A stretch of 64,000 nucleotides of DNA from the NCBI RefSeq assembly GCF_013623835.1, contig NZ_JABKDE010000002.1, positions 372,001 through 436,000 on the forward strand, written 5' to 3'. Under the pieces are notes generated by a model. That model did no database searches. It was not told the origin of the DNA and saw nothing but the letters and a program-made list of their open reading frames with translations. Source of the stretch: Brevibacterium oceani. GTDB taxonomy: Bacteria > Actinomycetota > Actinomycetes > Actinomycetales > Brevibacteriaceae. Shown one piece after another: positions 58,891 to 64,000 of this stretch; position 1 is the stretch's first letter; every line of letters starts with the position of its first letter. Position numbers and translations under genes: made by a program.

Positions 58891-59241
58891 ATGACCACCG
58901 GAATCTTCACCCAACCCGCAGCGTCCGTCCTCGAGGACGTCGACGAGTTCTACTTCGGCGGGGTCTTCCCATGGTTCCACGGGACCCGCCTCAGCGACGA
59001 CGGGCGCTTCGTCGTCGTGACCCTCACCGATCCCGACGAGGACGACGGCGCGAACGAGACCACGAAGGAGTACACGCTCAGCGCCGGTCGCGTCAAAGAC
59101 GCATTCCTCGAAGCCAAGCGCCTGGGCTACCACCTCTGCTGCGAGAACGAGATCGCCGACGAGCAGCTCGGGTACGGCTGTGCCCAGGACCTCGGCATCG
59201 TCCTGCAGACCGCCTGCTACGGCCGACTCGTCTTCGCCTGA
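58891..59241 (+). CDS. Hypothetical protein
   Basis: 116 residues, mixed alpha/beta; FYFGGVFPWFHGTRLSDDGRF near the start and a cysteine-containing end (YHLCCENEI...GCAQDLG). No recognised domain. GAAGGAG precedes the ATG. Confidence 0.55.
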   Translation: MTTGIFTQPAASVLEDVDEFYFGGVFPWFHGTRLSDDGRFVVVTLTDPDEDDGANETTKEYTLSAGRVKDAFLEAKRLGYHLCCENEIADEQLGYGCAQDLGIVLQTACYGRLVFA

Positions 59242-59260
59242 CCCGATATGGAGCAACGCC

Positions 59261-59524
59261 ATGCCCAACTCCGACCCGTACCCCGAGCACGCCAAGCTCT
59301 CCGCGATCAGCGACGAGTCGCAGGCCATCGGCCAGTTCCTCGAGGACGGCCCGTACCTCCTCGCCGAGTACTGCGAGATCGAGGGCTTCCGCGACCCCCA
59401 GCTCGTCCCCGCCCAGAAGCCGATCCAGCAGGTCCTGGCCGAATACTTCGACATCGACCTGGCGAAGATCGAGGCCGAGAAGCGGCGGATGCTCGAGCAG
59501 ATCCGAGAGGAGACCTCACGATGA
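59261..59524 (+). CDS. Small hypothetical protein
   Basis: 87 residues, acidic, helical (KIEAEKRRMLEQIREE). ATG 59261 after GGAGCAAC; ATGA overlap with the next gene. Function unknown. Confidence 0.5.
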   Translation: MPNSDPYPEHAKLSAISDESQAIGQFLEDGPYLLAEYCEIEGFRDPQLVPAQKPIQQVLAEYFDIDLAKIEAEKRRMLEQIREETSR

Positions 59525-59805
59525 CCGACCTCACCGCCCATATGCGCGCAATCACCGACGAGCTCGAGCGCACGACCGAGGTCGACACCCTCGATCGCGC
59601 CCAGATGCGCGTGCGCCTCGTCTTCGACATGTTCTACGACGCACGGGATCCAGAGCCGGGCGAGCCCGACCAGGCGATCCGCGACTGCCTCACCGATCTC
59701 ATGCGCCTGGCCGCGGAGCGCGGAGTCGACTTCGAGGACGCCGTCCGTCGGGCCACAGGCATGTGGTCCGAGGAGCGCGAGGACTGGGGGCTCGACGATG
59801 TCTGA
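59521..59805 (+). CDS. Small hypothetical protein
   Basis: 94 residues, helical (MRAITDELERTTEVDTLDRAQMRVRLVF), acidic end. Overlaps both neighbours. Function unknown. Confidence 0.5.
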   Translation: MTDLTAHMRAITDELERTTEVDTLDRAQMRVRLVFDMFYDARDPEPGEPDQAIRDCLTDLMRLAAERGVDFEDAVRRATGMWSEEREDWGLDDV

Positions 59806-60142
59806 CGCACCGATCGACCCCGCAGAGCGCGACCGCGCCGTCGAGGAGAGGCTCAACGCCGACCTCGGCATGGACGTCGCCCACGTCGAGCAGCAGCTGC
59901 GCTTCCGACTCGACCTCGTGCGCATGAAGCGCGGGGAGTCCGGTCAGCTCGGCTACGTCTTCATCGACCGCGACCACCACCCGGACGCCGCCGTCGTCTT
60001 CGACGATCCCGCTGCCGCGGGGTCCGCGCTCGAGGACCACCCGCTCATCGACGCCCTGTGCGAGGAGGACTGCCTCGACGCCCGGGTCGGTGGCGACGTC
60101 CGCCTTGCCGACCTCGTCGGCAAAGAGATCATCCTGCCCTGA
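59798..60142 (+). CDS. Hypothetical acidic protein
   Basis: 114 residues; helical start, then LGYVFIDRDHHPDAAVVFDDP. Overlaps the preceding gene by eight bases. No recognised domain. Confidence 0.5.
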   Translation: MSDAPIDPAERDRAVEERLNADLGMDVAHVEQQLRFRLDLVRMKRGESGQLGYVFIDRDHHPDAAVVFDDPAAAGSALEDHPLIDALCEEDCLDARVGGDVRLADLVGKEIILP

Positions 60143-60180
60143 GGCGCTGAACGCGCCGTGGCCGAACCGAAAGGCACACC

Positions 60181-60669
60181 ATGCCGGAAGAAGTCCTCGT
60201 GCGACTGCGCACCCATCCGAAGATCCTGGTCGGCCCCGTGGTCGTCCAGATCGTACTGATCGCCTGCCACGTCGGCCTCGTCGCCGTCTGGCCCACGGGC
60301 AGGTTCGGCGTCACGTGGATCGACGACTGGGGGCCGCTCGCGCTGCACGCTGTCGTCGTCGTGTTGGAGATCGCGTACGCCATCATCCCCGTGCTGCGCT
60401 GGTGGATGTCCATCTGCACCGTCACCACCCGGCGCGTGGTGCGACAGTGGGGGATCGCCGTGCGCCGGACTTACGAGATCCCCATCGACCGCATCGTCTC
60501 GGTCACCACCGAACGCGGGATCCTCGATCGGATCTTCGGGTGCGGCACCCTGGTCCTCCACGACGCCGGCTACGCGCCGAACAGCACTGCAGGCGTGCGC
60601 TTCCACGACGTGCCCCGCGTCAAAAACGTGCAGGACATCATCGACGATCTGAGGCGTGAGACGAGCTGA
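60181..60669 (+). CDS. Membrane protein with bacterial PH domain (bPH2/DUF304-like)
   Basis: 162 residues. Two spans (about 18-38 and 55-78) followed by TRRVVRQWGIAVRRTYEIPIDRIVSVTTERGILDRIFGCGTL, the typical PH-like (DUF304) segment, and a helix at the end (NVQDIIDDLRR). Seen widely in actinobacteria; function unknown. GAAAGGCAC precedes the ATG. Confidence 0.8.
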   Translation: MPEEVLVRLRTHPKILVGPVVVQIVLIACHVGLVAVWPTGRFGVTWIDDWGPLALHAVVVVLEIAYAIIPVLRWWMSICTVTTRRVVRQWGIAVRRTYEIPIDRIVSVTTERGILDRIFGCGTLVLHDAGYAPNSTAGVRFHDVPRVKNVQDIIDDLRRETS

Positions 60670-60765
60670 AAGGCACGCCTGACCAGACGACGACTCGAAT
60701 TCGTACTACAGTGGAATATGTTCCACTGGCCTGCTTCCCGTTCGATCCATGAAGGACCTCACTCC

Positions 60766-61428
60766 ATGACCCATAACGACGCCCGTCGCGGCTCGCGCAT
60801 CTACAGCAAGCCCGTCCTCGCGACCTACGACACTCTCGTCGTTCGGCTGTCCAACTCCCTCGCCTGGCGCTGCCCGAGCCGCCTCATGCTTGCTCAGTAC
60901 AACCGTCTGGTCGGCGACCGCCATCTGGACGTGGGGCCAGGGACCGGCTGGTACCTTGCGCACGCCGACATCCCTCGAGGCACGGACCTGCGGCTGATGG
61001 ACCTCAACGCCAACAGCATGGAGATGACCGCCGCAAGGCTGTCGGCGCGCGGCTCAATCGCCGCTTACGAATTGAACGTGCTCGATCCGCTGCCCCCGGC
61101 CGTGGGCAAGTTCGACTCCATCGGCGTGAATTACCTCTTCCATTGCGTGCCCGGCACCTGGGCCGAGAAGGGCATCGCGTTTACGAACCTGGCCGAGCAC
61201 CTCGCCGACGGCGGCGTGCTCTTCGGCGCGACGATCCTGGGCCACGGCGTGCGGCACAACCTCGGCGGCAGGGGCCTGATGGCGCTGTACAACCGCCTAG
61301 GCATCTTCCACAACTGGCGCGACGACGCTGAGGGCCTTCGCACAGCGCTCGAGCTCAACTTCGACGACGTCGACATCGAAGTGGTCGGCACGGTCGCCGT
61401 CTTCAGCGCCCGTCGACGCAGCCGTTGA
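60766..61428 (+). CDS. SAM-dependent methyltransferase
   Basis: 220 residues. Class I methyltransferase motif I HLDVGPGTGWYL (about 59-70), then LRLMDLNANSMEM (motif II acidic residue) and FDSIGVNYLFHCVP (motif IV). Substrate unknown; the small size suits a small-molecule or natural-product type enzyme. ATG 60766 has AAGGA upstream; ATG 60718 is an alternative. Convergent with the PAS-type gene; the stops are one base apart. Confidence 0.85.
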   Translation: MTHNDARRGSRIYSKPVLATYDTLVVRLSNSLAWRCPSRLMLAQYNRLVGDRHLDVGPGTGWYLAHADIPRGTDLRLMDLNANSMEMTAARLSARGSIAAYELNVLDPLPPAVGKFDSIGVNYLFHCVPGTWAEKGIAFTNLAEHLADGGVLFGATILGHGVRHNLGGRGLMALYNRLGIFHNWRDDAEGLRTALELNFDDVDIEVVGTVAVFSARRRSR

Positions 61429-61429
61429 A

Positions 61430-62530
61430 TCACAGATCCAGCCGCACCACCGCGTCGTGACCCTGGACGCCCGACCTGACCCCAACGACGGTCATCGCCA
61501 CCTCGCGAACCGAACCGTCGACCCGGCGCAGCGCGACCGGCATCGTCGTGCTGTTCTCGGTGTTCTCAGCCGCAGAGCGGATGAACTTGTGAACCCGGCA
61601 GTCATCCTCGACGATGAACTCTCCGAGTCCACCGACCTGGCCGAAGTCCTCGTTGCGCCACGAGGTCGAGGTCATCAGGACGTCGAGAGTCTCGACGTCG
61701 ACAACCGCCATCGGATTCTTGACCAGCGACATCACACCTCGGAGCACGTCGTCGACGCGGCCCGCGTTGACGTCTTGGACGAAGGCCATGTCGTGGAAGG
61801 TCTCCGGCACCTCGTAGCTGAATCCGAAGATCCTGATCGTCGTCGCCGTTCGTTCGATCGGCACGATCTGTCCGACGAGTCGCAGGTGCTTCCGGCCCCT
61901 GTGCTCGGCCCCGTAGCCGGTGACCACGTTGTACGTCAGGCAGCGAAGAACGCCTGTCATCTTCATCGCACCCTCGCCGGCAAGCCCTTCCTGGATGCCG
62001 TCACGGACGAGGCTCGCCACCCTCATCTGGTCGGAGCGGTCGATGAGCTCGTTCGACCACTCACCCGTCTCCCAGAATCCCTGCGTCTGCTGATCGACCG
62101 CAGGGTCGACCTCGTAGATCTCGTAGAGGTTGCGGTCCCAATAGGTGCGGCGCTGCATGGTCGGCTGCTGCTGGTCGTCCAGCTCGATCTCCCACTCCCA
62201 GCTGCCGACCAGAGGGCGCGGCGGCAGAGCTTCTTCGACAGGGGCGACCGCTGCCAGCACCCCCATGGGGCTGTTAGAGCGCGGAGAGGCCGTCGGCTCG
62301 ACGACCACCCGCCATCGCCTGTCCACATGCTCGACGACTTCGTCGATGGCCTCGCCCGTCTCGTAGGCCTTGGCGATTCTGTTGCTGTCGAGCAGCAGCT
62401 CGCGGGGGATGCGCTTGGTGAACTTGCGGGCCGAGCTCGGACCGCACGGCTCATCGTCGACCAGTACGATCTGGCGTGCGCCGGGGCCGCCGAAGAGGCC
62501 CCAAGAGCCGGAGTCGAGTTGCACTGTCAT
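61430..62530 (-). CDS. PAS-type sensory protein (DUF5593-like)
   Basis: 366 residues, no signal peptide. The two central alpha/beta blocks (YWDRNLYEIYEVDP..., RGVMSLVKNPMAVVDVETLDVLMTS) are laid out like tandem PAS domains of the actinobacterial DUF5593 type. No kinase or effector domain follows. It ends in an amphipathic strand. Transcribed with the SDR gene (three-base gap), so it probably senses or regulates something linked to that enzyme. Confidence 0.6.
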   Translation of the reverse strand: MTVQLDSGSWGLFGGPGARQIVLVDDEPCGPSSARKFTKRIPRELLLDSNRIAKAYETGEAIDEVVEHVDRRWRVVVEPTASPRSNSPMGVLAAVAPVEEALPPRPLVGSWEWEIELDDQQQPTMQRRTYWDRNLYEIYEVDPAVDQQTQGFWETGEWSNELIDRSDQMRVASLVRDGIQEGLAGEGAMKMTGVLRCLTYNVVTGYGAEHRGRKHLRLVGQIVPIERTATTIRIFGFSYEVPETFHDMAFVQDVNAGRVDDVLRGVMSLVKNPMAVVDVETLDVLMTSTSWRNEDFGQVGGLGEFIVEDDCRVHKFIRSAAENTENSTTMPVALRRVDGSVREVAMTVVGVRSGVQGHDAVVRLDL

Positions 62531-62533
62531 TGA

Positions 62534-63250
62534 CTAGATACCTCCTGCCACCGGGATCGTCGCTCCCGACATGTACGTGTTCTCAGCGGTGTGGACCACC
62601 GCCGACGCGACCTCCTCGGGCGTGCCGAGCCGCCCCAGCGGGATGCCCTCCAGCATCGCCGTCCGCGCCTGCTCTGAGACGTCGGCCATCATGTCAGTAT
62701 CGGTCGCGCCCGGGGCGACGACGTTGACCCTGACGCCGCGACCCGCGTACTCCCGCGCCATCGAGCGGGCGAAAGCCTCCACAGCCCCTTTCGAAGCGGT
62801 GTAGTTGCACTGCCCGGCGACTCCATACTTGGCCGACATCGACGACACCAACACGATCGATCCGCCGCGCTGCCTCATCATCGGCCCGAGCGCCGCCTTG
62901 GAGGCAAGCATCGGACCGATCGCATTGACCTGCATGACCTCGGAGATGTCCTCTTCGCTCATCCGCAGCAGGAGCTTGTCCCGCGTGATGCCCGCGGCCA
63001 CGACCATCACGTCGAGGCGTCCGAGGGCCTCCGTGGCGGCCTCGACTCCTATGGCGATCGATTCGCCGTCACGGACATCCATCTCAACAGGGACGACGCC
63101 CTCGGGCACCGACCCTCCCGCACGATGCGTCCCGGCCGTAACATAACCGGCGTCGCGCAGCTGGCGGACGGTCGCAGCCCCGATGCCTCGAGTAGCGCCG
63201 ATCACGAGCGCGGTAGGCGCAGGATCCCTTGTTTCGTTCTTCACTTCCAT
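62534..63250 (-). CDS. Short-chain dehydrogenase/reductase, FabG-like
   Basis: 238 residues. Cofactor motif IGATRGIG (17-24), NADP-type THRAGG region, VVAAGITRD (NAG-like), active site VSSMSAKYG...NYTASKGA (Ser, Tyr, Lys), then VAPGATDTDM. It resembles FabG/MabA 3-oxoacyl-ACP reductases. Why a mobile element would carry it is unclear; linkage with the PAS-type gene may point to lipid signalling or surface change. Confidence 0.88.
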   Translation of the reverse strand: MEVKNETRDPAPTALVIGATRGIGAATVRQLRDAGYVTAGTHRAGGSVPEGVVPVEMDVRDGESIAIGVEAATEALGRLDVMVVAAGITRDKLLLRMSEEDISEVMQVNAIGPMLASKAALGPMMRQRGGSIVLVSSMSAKYGVAGQCNYTASKGAVEAFARSMAREYAGRGVRVNVVAPGATDTDMMADVSEQARTAMLEGIPLGRLGTPEEVASAVVHTAENTYMSGATIPVAGGI

Positions 63251-63360
63251 TCAGCCTCTCTGTGCGGTATCGTCCGTTACAAACACGTTACGGGACTTGT
63301 ACCCCTTCGTTGGCAAACGGCAGGCGGTGTCTCCGATCTTCTCAACACAGAGGACCGCCG

Positions 63361-63894
63361 ATGCCTGCTTTCAGCACCAACCTTCTCCTGCTCCTTCGCC
63401 GTCCTGCGCTCCTTCGGGGGCGAGGGAAGCGAGACATCTATACGCGCGTTCACAGCTCTCCCGACATGCTCGATGCCTTCGAGTGGCCCGAGGACGCCTC
63501 GTACGAGGCCCTGGGAGAAGCCATCGCATCCGCTCGCGGCTTGAAACTCCGCCTCAGGCCCATCCCCGAAGGTATGGGTCACAGTGAGCTGAGCGGACTC
63601 ACCACAGTCGTCGGCAACACCGCTCACGTCTTCTTCGACCCGGCGCTGTCTCCCGTCAATCGGGAGCAGACGATCCTGCACGAATATGCTCATATCCTGC
63701 ACGGAGACGTCCGAGCCGATTCCGAGTGTACGCACGCGCGCACCATGTTCGACGATCCGATGGAGACGCGCGCTGAAGCTACCGGCATGCGGTTGTTCGA
63801 AGCGCTTCGCCGCCGACATTCAACCTCCGATACCAGCTATTGCGGCGATCTCGTCAGCTTCTTCGCAGGTGCGGAGGACGTGGTCGTTCACTGA
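63361..63894 (+). CDS. ImmA/IrrE-like metallopeptidase
   Basis: 177 residues. ILHEYAHILHG supplies HExxH (His 107, Glu 108, His 111), with a downstream Glu (ETRAEATGM) as third ligand. This fits ImmA/IrrE peptidases, which cleave repressors to derepress phage or transposon genes. ATG 63361 after GAGGACC. TGATG junction with the next ORF. A repressor gene is not seen in the window, although one could lie beyond its end. Confidence 0.75.
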   Translation: MPAFSTNLLLLLRRPALLRGRGKRDIYTRVHSSPDMLDAFEWPEDASYEALGEAIASARGLKLRLRPIPEGMGHSELSGLTTVVGNTAHVFFDPALSPVNREQTILHEYAHILHGDVRADSECTHARTMFDDPMETRAEATGMRLFEALRRRHSTSDTSYCGDLVSFFAGAEDVVVH

Positions 63895-64000
63895 TGACCG
63901 AACTCGTCATCGTCAGCATCACCCTCATGGTGACCCTGATCGTCTCGACCGCCTACCACGGACGTCGCCGCACGAACCTGCTGCGATACGGCTGCTTCGC
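63894..64000 (+). CDS. Membrane protein (partial, runs off the window)
   Basis: Starts MTELVIVSITLMVTLIVSTAYHG, a hydrophobic span then basic RRRTN, and continues beyond base 64000. TGATG overlap with the ImmA-like gene. Function unknown. Confidence 0.6.
   Translation, partial: MTELVIVSITLMVTLIVSTAYHGRRRTNLLRYGCF

Noticed and set aside
1..64000. CRISPR arrays, transposases, integrases and structural phage genes
   Set aside because: None were found on either strand; there are no regularly spaced repeats with unique spacers.

Overview
The window is high-GC DNA with the signature of an actinobacterial mobile replicon. Actinobacterial markers are a WhiB protein, an Lsr2 homologue, a DUF3039 protein and leaderless promoters. 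Replicon markers are a ParR/ParM-type partition pair, an iteron-rich region ahead of a D5-type helicase, a family B DNA polymerase and many tiny, tightly packed hypothetical genes. There are no capsid, tail, terminase, transposase, integrase or CRISPR genes in the 64 kb. Phage-type genes (rIIA/rIIB pair, dNMP kinase, DNA polymerase, VRR-NUC, SNF2 helicase, tRNA array) suggest a large plasmid with phage ancestry, or a phage-plasmid. I cannot name the genus.

Layout. 1-3830: a TROVE/vWA (Ro60-like) gene followed by a dense array of 17 recognisable tRNA genes plus one that looks circularly permuted. 3.9-15.6 kb: HNH nuclease, RlaP-type nucleotidyltransferase, oligoribonuclease, second nucleotidyltransferase, ATP-grasp-like protein, HAD phosphatase and HD hydrolase, separated by small ORFs and structured intergenic RNAs. 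15.7-22.9 kb (minus strand): site-2 protease, WhiB, and the partition operon parR-parM with four downstream genes. 22.9-24.9 kb: non-coding, with repeats, DnaA-box matches and large palindromes (centromere and possible origin). 25-29.7 kb: SLOG protein, Lsr2, DHH phosphoesterase, CPBP protease. 29.8-30.9 kb: GTACCACG iterons. 30.9-39.2 kb: replication and DNA-processing genes (helicase, polymerase, winged helix, VRR-NUC, SNF2 helicase). 39.3-54 kb: accessory genes including rIIA/rIIB, an M41 peptidase without ATPase, glutaredoxin and PspA with a membrane partner. 54-64 kb: RarA, a PNKP-type 3'-phosphatase, dNMP kinase, lipoprotein, methyltransferase, PAS-type protein, SDR and an ImmA-like protease.

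Two themes stand out. The first is RNA maintenance: the tRNA array sits with a Ro60-like protein, an RlaP-type nucleotidyltransferase, an oligoribonuclease and, further away, a HAD domain of the RNA-repair type and a PNKP-like 3'-phosphatase. Several tRNA-like or structured RNAs (3274-3411, 2894-2929, 5112-5278, 12233-12333) belong to this theme. The second is a family of at least 13 short intergenic hairpins, mostly with a GCA/GGA-type triloop followed by CGGGG and often CTGACAG. They lie ahead of many of the small genes and look like a dispersed, element-specific regulatory or processing signal.

Most genes run on the plus strand in ATGA/TTGA-coupled operons separated by GC-rich hairpin terminators. 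Functions of about half of the proteins cannot be recognised from sequence; these are described as seen.
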